The notes below the pieces were generated by a model. It ran no database searches, was not told the origin of the DNA, and saw only the letters and a list, made by a program, of their open reading frames with translations. This document shows, in pieces, positions 8,012 to 17,019 of a DNA stretch of 42,663 nt (its first letter is position 1; every line of letters starts with the position of its first letter). This stretch comes from an uncultured Eubacteriales bacterium (GTDB lineage Bacteria; Bacillota; Sulfobacillia; UBA995; UBA9673): NCBI GenBank assembly GCA_913063835.1, contig CAJXZV010000008.1, positions 1 to 42,663 of the forward strand, read 5' to 3'. A program made the position numbers and the translations under genes.

Positions 8012-9196
8012 GTGCGTCTGCTCCACACCGCAGACTGGCACCTGGGACGCATCTTCCACGGCCAGCACCTGACCGAGGACCAGGCCCACCTCCTGGACCA
8101 GGTCGTGGACATCGTCCGCGAGTCCGGAGTGGACGCGGTCCTCATCGCCGGCGACATCTACGACCGGGCCGTGCCCCCGCCCGAGGCCGTCTCTCTCCTG
8201 GACGACGTCCTGGAACGTCTTGTGCTCGGCCTGCGGGTCCCCGTGGTCATGATCGCCGGCAACCACGACAGCCCGGAGCGGCTGGGCTTCGCCTCGCGGC
8301 TTCTGGAAAGGGGAGGCCTCCATGTCGCGGGCGCTCCGGCGACGGACGGCGGCCCCGTCGTCCTGGAGGACCGGCACGGACCGGTCCATATCCATCCCCT
8401 GCCCTACGTCGAGCCCCCGGTGGCCAGGCACGTCCTCGGGCTCGACGGCCTGGACGACCATGACTCCGCCACAGGAGCGTTCCTCGACCGGCTCCGGGCG
8501 GACGGGTCGGGCGGGCTCCAGACACGGCCGCCCGGGGGACGGCGCACGGTCGTGGTGGCCCACGCCTTCGTGGCCGGGGGCGCCTCGAGCGAGTCGGAGC
8601 GCCCCTTGAGCGTCGGCGGGGCGGGGACCGTGGACCCGTCGCGGTTCCAGGGCTTCACCTACGTAGCCCTCGGCCACCTCCACCGGCCGCAGGCCGCCGG
8701 GGCCGACCGTGTCCGCTACTCCGGTTCGCTCTTCAAGTACTCCTTCGACGAGGCCGACCATGAAAAGTCGGTGACCCTCGTGGAAGTGGGCGCCGACGGG
8801 GAGGTCAGAATCGAGGAGGTCCCTCTCCGGCCGCGGAGGGACGTGCGCCGGGTCGAGGGCTACTTCAAGGACCTCCTGGCCGGACAGGGCGTCCCGCCCG
8901 GGAGCCGGGAGGACTACCTCATGGTCACCCTTCTTGACACCGGGGCCGTCCTCGACCCCATCGGGAGGCTGCGGGAGGTCTACCCCAACGTCCTCCACGT
9001 GGAGCGCCCGGCCCTGTGGACCGGCGGCCGCGACGCCGGCCAGGGGGCTGGAGCCGAACGGCTCAGGCTTGACGACATGGACCTCTTCAGAGCCTTCTTC
9101 CTGGACGTCACCGGAGAGCAGCTCTCCGAGGAGCAGGAGGCGGCCTACGCCTCGGTCGTCGAGGACCTGCGCCGCCGGCAGAGGGAGGCCGGCTGA
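8012..9196 (+). CDS. sbcD: Exonuclease SbcCD subunit D (Mre11-like)
   Basis: The product (394 aa) is the metal-dependent nuclease subunit of SbcCD, which opens hairpins and trims blocked DNA ends. Phosphoesterase motifs are in order: ADWHLG (residues 7-12), AGDIYD (46-51), AGNHDS (82-87), VVVAHAFV and LGHLHRPQ. The chosen start is GTG 8012, preceded by GGAAGGGAGGAGG and placing HTADWHLG at the usual distance from the amino end; longer upstream readings overlap the M20 gene. The carboxy part holds the capping domain and a Gly-rich insert (GGRDAGQGAGAE). The stop overlaps the sbcC start (TGATG), so the two subunits are translationally coupled. Confidence 0.96.
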   Translation: MRLLHTADWHLGRIFHGQHLTEDQAHLLDQVVDIVRESGVDAVLIAGDIYDRAVPPPEAVSLLDDVLERLVLGLRVPVVMIAGNHDSPERLGFASRLLERGGLHVAGAPATDGGPVVLEDRHGPVHIHPLPYVEPPVARHVLGLDGLDDHDSATGAFLDRLRADGSGGLQTRPPGGRRTVVVAHAFVAGGASSESERPLSVGGAGTVDPSRFQGFTYVALGHLHRPQAAGADRVRYSGSLFKYSFDEADHEKSVTLVEVGADGEVRIEEVPLRPRRDVRRVEGYFKDLLAGQGVPPGSREDYLMVTLLDTGAVLDPIGRLREVYPNVLHVERPALWTGGRDAGQGAGAERLRLDDMDLFRAFFLDVTGEQLSEEQEAAYASVVEDLRRRQREAG

Positions 9197-12063
9197 TGAG
9201 GCCGCTGAGACTCGTCATGAGGGCCTTCGGGCCCTATGCCGGGGAGCAGGAGCTCGATTTCTCGGAGCTCGGCGGCCGCAGCTTCTTCCTCATCCACGGG
9301 CCGACCGGAGCCGGGAAGACCTCCATCCTGGACGCCATCTGCTACGCCCTCTACGGCGACACGAGCGGCGCCGAGCGCGAAGGGCGGGAGATGAGGAGCC
9401 ACCACGCCCGCCCGGGGACACGGACCGAGGTCGTCTTCGAGTTCGCCCTCGGCGGGGAGGCCTACCGGGTGACGCGGAGCCCCGAGTGGGAGCGCCCGAA
9501 GAGGCGCGGGACGGGGACGACCACCGAGCCGGCGGCGGCCGTCCTGGAGCGGTTGGCCCCACGGGGGTCGGGCCGCGGCACCCCACCGGGGGCGGGCCGT
9601 GGTGCGGCCGAGGTCCTCGAAACGGGGGTGACGGCCGTCACCCGCCGCGTGGAGGACCTCCTGGGCTTCCGCTCCGACCAGTTCCGGCAGGTCATCGTTC
9701 TGCCCCAGGGGCGCTTCCGGGAGCTCCTCGCGGCCGAGCCCTCCCGTCGCGGCGACATTGTCCGACGACGGCAGGAGATTCTCGAGACCCTCTTCAGGAC
9801 GACCTTCTACCGTGATGTCGAGCAGGCCCTGAAGGACCGGAAGAAGGACCTCGAGATGAGGATACGGGGGGAGCTCGAGCGCCGGGCCGACGTCCTGGGG
9901 CGTGCCGGGGTGGACAGCCGCGAGGAGATGGCCCGGAAGCGGACCGCCCTCCTCGAACGGCGGGCGGAGGCCGACAGGGAACTGGAGACCCTCCGGCGCG
10001 GGGCCGAGGTCGCCGGCCTCCTGGTGCGGGAGGCGGAGAAGGTCCTCGAGAGGGAGGAGGAGCTCCAGGAGGCCGAGCGTGACAGGCGACGGCGTGAGGA
10101 GGCCTTGAAGGCCGCACGCGAGCGCCGCGAGGCGGCGGAGGCGGCCTTGGCCGCCGAAGAACGCCGCGCGCCCGAGAGGGAGGAGGCCTCGCGCCGTCTC
10201 GCCTGGCTGAAGGAGCTCGCCCCGAAGGTCGAAACCCTCCAGGCGGCCAGACGGCGGCTGGCGTCCGCCGCGGAGGCTCTCGAGGTCCGGGAGAAGGCCT
10301 CGAGAGAAACCAGGGCCGAGCTGAAACGGCTCCGCGCCGACCTTGAGGAGAGGGAAGGGCTCCTGACGGAGGAGCGCGCCCTCGTCGTCCGCGTGGAGGG
10401 GCTGAGGACCAGGCTCAAGGAGGGGCAGCGGGTTCTGGAGCTGGCGTCCAAGCTCGCCCGTCTGCGCGGCCGGACTCAGGAGGAACAGGCAGCCCTGGCG
10501 CGGCTCAGGGCCAAGGAAGCCGCCGCTCGGGAGAGGCGGCGGGCGGCCCGCCGGGAGCTCGAAAGACTCGAGGCGGCATGGAGGAAAGGGCAGGCCGCCG
10601 TCCTGGCGGGGACCTTGAAGCCGGGGGAGCCGTGCCCTGTGTGCGGGTCCACCGAACATCCGGCCCCGGCGGTCTCCGGCGGGGAGGTCCCGACCCACGA
10701 GGCCCTCCAGAGCAAGGGGGCCGAACTCGTGGAGCTGGAGGAGGCCGTGGAGAGGGCCCGTGAGGAGGTCGCCCGGCAGGAGAAGGCCGTTGCGGGACTC
10801 CGGGCCCAGATGCAGGCCGTCGAGGAGGGCATGGGGGAGGCGGCGGCCTCCCGCGAGGAGGACCTCGCCAGGGAGACGGACGAGGTGAGGAAGGCCCTCC
10901 GGGAAGCCGAGGAGGGCCTCGCCCGAATCGAGCGGCTCAAGGGGGAAGCCGAGGGCCTGCGCCGGCGCCGGGACGAGACCGAACAGTTGCTGGACGCGGC
11001 CGAGAAGGAGCGGGAGAGGGCGGCCCTGGAGCTGGAGAGAACCAGGGCCGACGTGGCCCGGATGGAGGTCGAGGTTCCCGGAGCCCTGCGCGACGAGGCG
11101 GCTCTGGAGCGGGCGACGGTCGAGGCCGAGGAGAAGCTGGAGGAGCTCCGGAAGGCCCTGGAGGTCGCCCGGAGCGGGTTCGCGGCGGCCGAGAAGGACC
11201 TCGCCCGAGCCGAGGAGGCCCTGAAGGCCTCCCGGGAGGCCGCCGACGCCGCACGCCGCCGGCTGGAGGAACAGCGGCGGAGCTTCGCCGAGCACCTCGC
11301 CGGGGCCGGGTGGGAGGCCGAACGGGCCCAGCGGCTGGCCGGGGACCTCACAAGGACCGACCTCGAGGAACTCAGGGCGGAGGCGAGGCGGGCCGAGGAT
11401 CGCCGGGACAGGGCCCTGACCGGCCTCACCGAACTCGGCGCCCAGGTGCGCGACCTGGAGAAGGCCCTGGAGGAGGTCGAGGGCCTGGAGCGGACGCTGG
11501 CCGGCCTCGAGGCCCAGCACGGGGTCGTGGGGCACTTGGCCGAGGTGGCGTCAGGCGAGAACCGCCTCAGGATGAGCCTCGAGCGCTACGTCCTGGCCGC
11601 ACTCCTGGACGAGGTCCTGGAGGCGGCGTCACGGCGGCTGGCCGTCATGAGTCAGGGACGCTACCGCCTCCAGCGCGTCCTGGAACCGGCCGACCGGCGC
11701 CAGAGGACGGGAGGGCTCGACCTGGAGGTCTACGACGCCTACACCGGGACGACGCGCAGCACAGCCACCCTCTCCGGCGGCGAGGGCTTTCTCGCCTCCC
11801 TGTCGCTGGCCCTCGGCCTGGCCGAGGTCGTCGAGGCCAGGGCGGGCGGCGTTCGCCTGGACACCGTCTTCGTCGACGAGGGTTTCGGCAGCCTCGACCC
11901 GGAGGCGCTCGACCTCGCCCTCCGGGCCCTCGTCGACCTCCAGCAGGGCGGGCGGCTGGTCGGCATCATCTCCCACGTCCCCGAGCTGAGGGAGCGCGTC
12001 GAGGCTCGGCTGGAGGTCGTCCGCGGCCGGGAGGGGAGCACGGCCCGGTTCGTCGTCGGCTAG
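9196..12063 (+). CDS. sbcC: Exonuclease SbcCD subunit C (Rad50-like SMC ATPase)
   Basis: This 955-residue ATPase partners SbcD. Walker A (GPTGAGKTS) is at ~35-43, and the Q-loop region RSDQFRQVIVLPQGRF follows near 160-170. Two long Glu/Arg/Ala-rich coiled-coil arms flank a zinc hook EPCPVCGSTEHPAP with Cys 480 and 483. The carboxy ATPase lobe has the signature LSGGEGFLASLSLALGLAEV (~859) and Walker B TVFVDEGFGSLDP (~893-905). All parts of a working SbcC are present and length is near normal. An insert rich in Gly/Arg/Pro (9545-9605, GSGRGTPPGAGRG) sits in the amino lobe. It overlaps sbcD by one base. Confidence 0.96.
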   Translation: MRPLRLVMRAFGPYAGEQELDFSELGGRSFFLIHGPTGAGKTSILDAICYALYGDTSGAEREGREMRSHHARPGTRTEVVFEFALGGEAYRVTRSPEWERPKRRGTGTTTEPAAAVLERLAPRGSGRGTPPGAGRGAAEVLETGVTAVTRRVEDLLGFRSDQFRQVIVLPQGRFRELLAAEPSRRGDIVRRRQEILETLFRTTFYRDVEQALKDRKKDLEMRIRGELERRADVLGRAGVDSREEMARKRTALLERRAEADRELETLRRGAEVAGLLVREAEKVLEREEELQEAERDRRRREEALKAARERREAAEAALAAEERRAPEREEASRRLAWLKELAPKVETLQAARRRLASAAEALEVREKASRETRAELKRLRADLEEREGLLTEERALVVRVEGLRTRLKEGQRVLELASKLARLRGRTQEEQAALARLRAKEAAARERRRAARRELERLEAAWRKGQAAVLAGTLKPGEPCPVCGSTEHPAPAVSGGEVPTHEALQSKGAELVELEEAVERAREEVARQEKAVAGLRAQMQAVEEGMGEAAASREEDLARETDEVRKALREAEEGLARIERLKGEAEGLRRRRDETEQLLDAAEKERERAALELERTRADVARMEVEVPGALRDEAALERATVEAEEKLEELRKALEVARSGFAAAEKDLARAEEALKASREAADAARRRLEEQRRSFAEHLAGAGWEAERAQRLAGDLTRTDLEELRAEARRAEDRRDRALTGLTELGAQVRDLEKALEEVEGLERTLAGLEAQHGVVGHLAEVASGENRLRMSLERYVLAALLDEVLEAASRRLAVMSQGRYRLQRVLEPADRRQRTGGLDLEVYDAYTGTTRSTATLSGGEGFLASLSLALGLAEVVEARAGGVRLDTVFVDEGFGSLDPEALDLALRALVDLQQGGRLVGIISHVPELRERVEARLEVVRGREGSTARFVVG

Positions 12064-12145
12064 AGCGCCCCCCACCCGCAGATTCGGGCCGGCCGGTCCG
12101 AAGAGTTTGTAGTGGAAAGGGAAGAGAGGGAAAGGAGGGTTTGTG

Positions 12146-12829
12146 ATGAGAGAGCACTCCGGGCGCTTGCGTCTGGCGGTCTCTGTCCTCGTCTTCGCCC
12201 TGCTGGTCCTGCCGGCCGCTCCGGTGGTCGGGGCGCAGGACGGGACAGGAGAGGAGCCCCCCCTGCCCGACCCCGGCCTCCTCCCGGGTTCCCCCTTCTA
12301 CTTCGTGAAACAGCTCCTCGAGCGCGTCCGCCTGGCCCTGGCCCGCTCCACTGAGGACCGGCTGGTCCTCATGGCCCGCTTTCTCGAGGTCAGGCTGGCC
12401 GAAGCCGAGGCCCTGGCCGGGCGCGGCAAGGAGTCCCTGGTGGAAAGGACCATGGAACGGTACCGGGAGTTGGCCGAAAGGGCCGCCCTCGAGGTGGAGA
12501 GGGCGTCGGCGCAGGGACGGGACATCACCGAGGCCCTGCTGGCCCTTGAGCGGGCCACCCGCAGGAGCCGGGAGGTGCTCGGACAGGTCCTCGAGCGGGT
12601 GCCCGACCAGGCCCGAGGGGCGGTCAGGCTCGCCCTGGAGGCCAGTGATATCGGCCGGGAGGTCTGCCTCAGGGTCATGGAACGGATTCGTGAGGGTCTG
12701 GCCCCTGGGCGTCCGGAAGTCATAGACCGGTTCCTCTCGCGCCTCCGCGGGATGCTTCCCGGCCCCGGCATGGGTCACGAAGAGGAACAGACGCAGGGAC
12801 AGGACGAGGGTCAGGGCGGCGGGAACTGA
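12146..12829 (+). CDS. Secreted DUF5667-like protein
   Basis: The 227-residue product has a signal peptide (hydrophobic LAVSVLVFALLVLPAAPVVG, cleavage near GAQ) and so is exported. The mature part opens with DPGLLPGSPFYFVKQLLERV and then AEAEALAGRGK, the pattern of DUF5667 domains found in extracytoplasmic proteins of Gram-positive and related bacteria. It is almost wholly helical and rich in Glu/Arg/Ala, with heptad-like spacing up to residue ~200. The tail is Gln/Glu/Gly-rich. The ATG at 12146 sits 6 bases after AAAGGAGGG; a GTG one codon earlier is too close. It follows sbcC by 82 bp and is closed by a strong terminator. The function is unknown. Confidence 0.8.
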   Translation: MREHSGRLRLAVSVLVFALLVLPAAPVVGAQDGTGEEPPLPDPGLLPGSPFYFVKQLLERVRLALARSTEDRLVLMARFLEVRLAEAEALAGRGKESLVERTMERYRELAERAALEVERASAQGRDITEALLALERATRRSREVLGQVLERVPDQARGAVRLALEASDIGREVCLRVMERIREGLAPGRPEVIDRFLSRLRGMLPGPGMGHEEEQTQGQDEGQGGGN

Positions 12830-12859
12830 CCCGCCGACCACCGGACACCGCACGAAGAC

Positions 12860-12886
12860 GGCCGCCCGGAAGAGGGCGGCCTTTTC
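12860..12886 (+). terminator. Rho-independent terminator after the DUF5667-like gene
   Basis: An 8-bp perfect stem GGCCGCCC / GGGCGGCC with a 6-base loop is followed directly by TTTTC. It lies 30 bp past the stop and closes the transcript that includes sbcDC and the secreted protein. Confidence 0.85.
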
Positions 12887-12942
12887 TCGTCATCCGGGAA
12901 GACTACCTTCCGGAATCCGGTCTCAGGAAGGGACGACCCAGG

Positions 12943-15033
12943 ATGACGAACGGGACGCAGGGCCCCCGATGCGGCCCACCCGGCTACGACAGGTACCCGC
13001 ACCTCTTCAGCGAGGGCCGGTTCGGGAGGCTGACGCTCCGGAACCGCATCATCATGGCCCCCATGGGCACCGGCTTCGCCACCCCGGACGGCCGCGTGAC
13101 CGACCGCCACCTCCACTACTACGCCGAGCGGGCCCTCGGCGGGGTGGGGATGGTCATCACCGAGGTGGTCGGGGTCGAGGGCGACATCGACCCCACACCT
13201 GCCGGCAACCTTCTGCGCCTGGACTCCGACCTCCAGATCGCGGGGTTCAGCGACCTCGCCCGGGTCATCCACGACCACGGAGCGGCCGCCTGTATCCAGC
13301 TCACCCCGGGCTTCGGGCGCCAGGGGCAGGCCCCACCCGGCCGGGGACTCGTGAGCTCGTCGGACATCCCGTCCTTCACGGACCCGAAGACCACGGCCCG
13401 GGGTCTGTCGCGGGAGGAGATAGCCCGCCTCGTCCAGGCCTTCGGAGAGGCCGCCCGGCGTGCGGCCTCGGCCGGCTTCGACGCCATCGAGATCCACGGA
13501 CATGCCGGCTACCTGGTGGACCAGTTCCTCTCGCCGCTCTGGAACACGCGGACGGACGAGTACGGAGGGAGCCTTGACAACAGGGTCCGGTTCGCCGTTG
13601 AACTCATAGGCTCCGTGCGCCAGCGCCTGGGGCCGGACTTCCCGGTGAGCTTCAGGTTCTCGGCCGACCTCAAGGTGCCGGGGGACCGGCCGCTGGAGGA
13701 GGCCCGGGCCATCGCCCGCCGCCTGGTCGAGGCCGGGGCGACGGCCCTCCACGTCGATGCCGGCTGTTACGAGGCCATGCCCTGGATTTTCCCGCCCCTG
13801 TACTTCGGCCGGGGTCCCCTGGTCACCCTTGCCGCGGCCGTGAAGGAGGTCGTGGACGTCCCGGTCATCGCCGTCGGGAACATCTTCGAGCCGGCCCTCG
13901 CGGACCAGGTCCTGGCCGACGGGCAGTGCGACTTCGTGGCCTCCGGCCGGGGCCTCATCGCCGACCCGGAATGGCCCCGGAAGGCCCTCGAGGGCCGGGA
14001 GGATGAACTCAGGCGGTGCATCATGTGCAACGAGTACTGCGTGGGCAACCTCCTGGCCGGCAAGCCCCTGGGGTGTGTGGTCAACCCCCGGGCCGGACGG
14101 GAGAAGTACTACGAGGTGCGGCGGGCGGAGACGCCGCGCAGGGTGGTCGTCGTCGGCGGGGGAGCGGCCGGGATGCAGGCGGCGTGCACGGCCGCCGAGC
14201 GGGGACACACGGTCGTCCTGTTCGAGAAGTCGGACAGGCTCGGAGGCCAGCTCCTCTTGGCCTCGGCCCCGGCCTTCAAACGTGCGCTGACCTACCCGCT
14301 CGAGCACCTCCGGACCCGTCTTGAGAAGCTGGGGGTGGAGGTCCGGCTTCGGACAGAGGCCACGCCCCAGCACATCGCCCGGGAGAGGCCCGACGCGGTG
14401 ATCGTCGCGACGGGGGCCCGCCCCGCCGGAGCCGCCGTGCCCGGGGCCGACAAGAGGCACGTGGTGAAGGCCTGGGACCTCCACCGGCCGAGGCCGGGCC
14501 TGGAGAAGCCGGCCCGGTTCGCCGCCGCTCTGGGTGCCCTGGGGCTGGGTGCGCGGGGGGACGGCCCCACCCGCGGGGAAGGGGAGGCGGAACGGCGCCC
14601 GGCTCCGGTCGAGGGTGACAGGGTGGTCGTCGCCGGAGGGGGGCTCGTCGGGTGTGAGACAGCCCTCGACCTGGCCCGTCAAGGCAAACAGGTCACCGTC
14701 GTCGAGACCCTTCCCGAGGCGGCCGGGGACCTCAACCCCGTCAACCGCACGGCGCTCCTGGGCCTGCTGGCCGAGGCGGACGTGACCGTCCTGACCGGGC
14801 ACCGGATAACGGCCGTTGTGGACGAGGGGCTGAAAGTCGTGGGCCCCGACGGGCGCGAGAGGGTGGTCGAGGCCGACACCGTGGTCCTCGCCCTGGGCTC
14901 GGAACCGGAGGATGAGCTCGCCCGCGAGCTTCGCCGCGAGTACGCCCGCTTCTTCGTTGTCGGCGACTGCGCCGAGCCCCGCCGCCTCGGGGAGGCCATC
15001 CACGAGGGCTTCGTGGCCGGCCTCCAGGTGTGA
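12943..15033 (+). CDS. NADH:flavin oxidoreductase, 2,4-dienoyl-CoA reductase type (FMN, Fe-S, FAD)
   Basis: This 696-residue enzyme belongs to the Old Yellow Enzyme branch that includes FadH, enoate reductases and trimethylamine dehydrogenase. Residues ~15-345 are the FMN TIM barrel (RLTLRNRIIMAPMGTG near the start, IEIHGHAGYLVDQFLSPLWN in the active site). Cys 359, 362, 366 and 378 (CIMCNEYC ... GC) form the [4Fe-4S] motif. The second half has an FAD-binding fold (VVVVGGGAAGMQAA) with an inserted NAD(H) fold (VVVAGGGLVGCETA). Between them is a Gly/Arg/Glu-rich insert (~535-560). The start ATG has GGAAGGGA upstream. The substrate could be an unsaturated acyl-CoA, enoate or related compound. 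It ends 8 bp from a convergent operon. Confidence 0.9.
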   Translation: MTNGTQGPRCGPPGYDRYPHLFSEGRFGRLTLRNRIIMAPMGTGFATPDGRVTDRHLHYYAERALGGVGMVITEVVGVEGDIDPTPAGNLLRLDSDLQIAGFSDLARVIHDHGAAACIQLTPGFGRQGQAPPGRGLVSSSDIPSFTDPKTTARGLSREEIARLVQAFGEAARRAASAGFDAIEIHGHAGYLVDQFLSPLWNTRTDEYGGSLDNRVRFAVELIGSVRQRLGPDFPVSFRFSADLKVPGDRPLEEARAIARRLVEAGATALHVDAGCYEAMPWIFPPLYFGRGPLVTLAAAVKEVVDVPVIAVGNIFEPALADQVLADGQCDFVASGRGLIADPEWPRKALEGREDELRRCIMCNEYCVGNLLAGKPLGCVVNPRAGREKYYEVRRAETPRRVVVVGGGAAGMQAACTAAERGHTVVLFEKSDRLGGQLLLASAPAFKRALTYPLEHLRTRLEKLGVEVRLRTEATPQHIARERPDAVIVATGARPAGAAVPGADKRHVVKAWDLHRPRPGLEKPARFAAALGALGLGARGDGPTRGEGEAERRPAPVEGDRVVVAGGGLVGCETALDLARQGKQVTVVETLPEAAGDLNPVNRTALLGLLAEADVTVLTGHRITAVVDEGLKVVGPDGRERVVEADTVVLALGSEPEDELARELRREYARFFVVGDCAEPRRLGEAIHEGFVAGLQV

Positions 15034-15041
15034 CGGAGGCG

Positions 15042-16232
15042 TCAGGCGACCTGTCTCTTTATCATCCGCGAGGCGAGGGCGGTGAAGAGGAGCACGAACC
15101 CGGCCAGCGCGGCGAGGTCGGCGGTGACGGTCCCCAGGTCCCAGCCGCGGATCATGACCGCCCGCAGGGCGCGGTTGGCGTAGGTCATGGGCATGGCGTG
15201 GGCGAGCCACCGGAGGGCCTCGTGCATCGTCTCGAGCGGGGTGAGGAAGCCCGACAGGACGACCTGCGGGATGATGACGATGGGGATGAACTGGATGACC
15301 TGGAACTCGTTCCTGGCGTAGAAGGAGAAGAAGATGCCCATGAGCACGGCCACAGCGACGAGCAGGGCCTCCACCGCGAAGGCCGAGGCGAGGCTTCCCG
15401 CCAGCTCGACCCCGAGGACGTAGACGGCGTAGAGGAGGATGATGAGCGACTGGAGGAGGGCGAACAGGCCGAAGCCCAGGAGGTAGCCGAGGACGATCTC
15501 ACCCCTCCTCACCGGCGAGGCCAGGAGCCGTTCCATGGTCCCTGACGACCGCTCCCGGAGGAAGGAGACGCTCGTCAGGAGGAAGGTGAAGAAGAAGGCG
15601 AAGAAGGCGACGTAGCCGGGGGCGAAGTAGCTCAATGTCCCCAGGTCCGGCCCGCCGTGGGCGTACTCGACCGCCGGCTGTCCCGGCGGGGCGAGCCGGG
15701 TGGGGTCGGCCGGGACCTCGGGAGGCACCCCAGGCTGCGCCGTCGTCTGCAGCCTGGCGAGGGCGGCCCGGGGCAGGGCCTGGACCGCCGCCCCGAAGCG
15801 CCGGGCCACGTCAGCCGAGAGGACGGGGTCGCTTCCCTCGAGGAGGAGGCGGAGTCCCTCGAAGCCCTCTCCGGCCAGCACCCTTGCCGTGAAGTCCGGC
15901 GGGACGATGACCGCCGCCCTCAGGTCGGCTTGGCGGACGTCTGTCTCCAGTCGGGCCGCGTCGGCGTAGTCGCGCACCTCCAGCCCCTCGTCCGCGAGGA
16001 GGTCGCGGAGGAGCGGCCCCAACCGGAGAGCCGTTCCCCCCAGCAAGACCCCTTCGTCCAGGTCGGCGTAGCCCAGGGTCACCGGCGTGGTCTTCTCGGT
16101 GATGACGTAGCCGAGGAGGGTCATCACCAGAGCCGGTGCCAGGAAGACGAGGGCGATGGTCCGCGGGTCGCGGCGGAACTGCCTGACGATGCGGGCGGCG
16201 ATGGCCCCGATGCGTCCGAGCGAGTCGGTCAC
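15042..16232 (-). CDS. ABC-2 type transporter permease
   Basis: This 396-residue permease is of the YbhR/DrrB-like ABC-2 class. One helix near the amino end (TIALVFLAPALVMTLLGYVI) is followed by an extracellular domain of ~150 residues. Five helices in the second half carry the ABC-2 core (SSGTMERLLASPVRRGEIVLG). Its ATG overlaps the stop of the ATPase gene by four bases, so they are coupled. It is the last gene of the MFS-ATPase-permease operon. This class usually exports drugs, lipids or polysaccharide precursors; the substrate here is unknown. Confidence 0.9.
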   Translation of the reverse strand: MTDSLGRIGAIAARIVRQFRRDPRTIALVFLAPALVMTLLGYVITEKTTPVTLGYADLDEGVLLGGTALRLGPLLRDLLADEGLEVRDYADAARLETDVRQADLRAAVIVPPDFTARVLAGEGFEGLRLLLEGSDPVLSADVARRFGAAVQALPRAALARLQTTAQPGVPPEVPADPTRLAPPGQPAVEYAHGGPDLGTLSYFAPGYVAFFAFFFTFLLTSVSFLRERSSGTMERLLASPVRRGEIVLGYLLGFGLFALLQSLIILLYAVYVLGVELAGSLASAFAVEALLVAVAVLMGIFFSFYARNEFQVIQFIPIVIIPQVVLSGFLTPLETMHEALRWLAHAMPMTYANRALRAVMIRGWDLGTVTADLAALAGFVLLFTALASRMIKRQVA

Positions 16233-17005
16233 TCCGTCTTACCTCCGTCCGACCGTCCGGCGTGCCAGAGGTAGGCTTCCTCGAGCGTGGCCGAGCCCGC
16301 CCTCTCCCGGAGACTGCAGGGGGCGCCCTCGGCGATGAGCCGTCCTGCCCGGAGGAAGCCGACCCTGTCGCACCGCTCGGCCTCGTCCATGATGTGGGTG
16401 GAGATGATGAAGGTCCGCCCTTGGGCGTTCAGCCGGTCGAAGTGGTCCCACAGGGCCCGCCGGAGCTCGGGGTCGACCCCGACCGTGGGTTCGTCGAGGA
16501 GGAGAAGCTCCGGTTCGTGGATGAGGGCCGCCGCGAGGCTCGCCCTCTGACGCATGCCGCCGCTGAGGGTGCGGACGGGGCTGTCACCGCGGTCGGCGAG
16601 GTCGACCAGCTCCAGGGTCTCCTCGACCCGGGCCGACAGGCGCCTGCCGGTCCCGGTCCCGAACAGGCGGGCGAAGAAGCGGAGGTTCTCGCGGACGGTG
16701 AGGTCCTCGTAAAGGGCGGCGGCCTGGGTCATGTAGCCGACCCTCTTCGAGACCCCGGCGGACGGGACCCTCTCCCCGAAGACCCTCACCGTCCCCGAGT
16801 CCGGGACGATGAGCCCGACGACCGTCCTTATGAGCGTCGTCTTGCCGGAACCGTTCGGCCCCACCAGACCGTACTTCTCCCCCCGACGGACCGTCAGCGA
16901 CAGGCCGTCCAGGGCGCGGGTCCGGCCGAAGGACTTGAAGAGCCCCTCGGCGGCGACAACATCTTCCGGGCGGCTTGACCGCACTCCGTGTGCACCCGAC
17001 GTCAT
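16229..17005 (-). CDS. ABC transporter ATP-binding protein (ABC-2 exporter)
   Basis: This 258-residue ATPase energises the downstream ABC-2 permease. It shows Walker A GPNGSGKTT, Q-loop MTQAAALYEDLTV, signature LSGGMRQRASLAAALIH, Walker B LLLLDEPTVGVDP and H-loop ISTHIMDEAERCD, the usual set for DrrA/CcmA-like exporters. The start ATG at 17005 has GAGGAGG at good spacing. It begins 15 bp after the MFS stop and overlaps the permease start by four bases, so the three genes form one transcript. Confidence 0.94.
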   Translation of the reverse strand: MTSGAHGVRSSRPEDVVAAEGLFKSFGRTRALDGLSLTVRRGEKYGLVGPNGSGKTTLIRTVVGLIVPDSGTVRVFGERVPSAGVSKRVGYMTQAAALYEDLTVRENLRFFARLFGTGTGRRLSARVEETLELVDLADRGDSPVRTLSGGMRQRASLAAALIHEPELLLLDEPTVGVDPELRRALWDHFDRLNAQGRTFIISTHIMDEAERCDRVGFLRAGRLIAEGAPCSLRERAGSATLEEAYLWHAGRSDGGKTE

Positions 17006-17019
17006 CCCCGTCGTCCTCC

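Noticed and set aside
9145-11535. A ~796-codon minus-strand frame opposite sbcC
   Set aside because: The product is a Leu/Gly/Pro-rich repeat-like shadow of the Glu/Arg/Leu coiled-coil codons of SbcC.
12811-15210. Long minus-strand frame opposite the flavoenzyme gene
   Set aside because: No motifs; spans the terminator and two convergent gene ends, which a real gene would not do.
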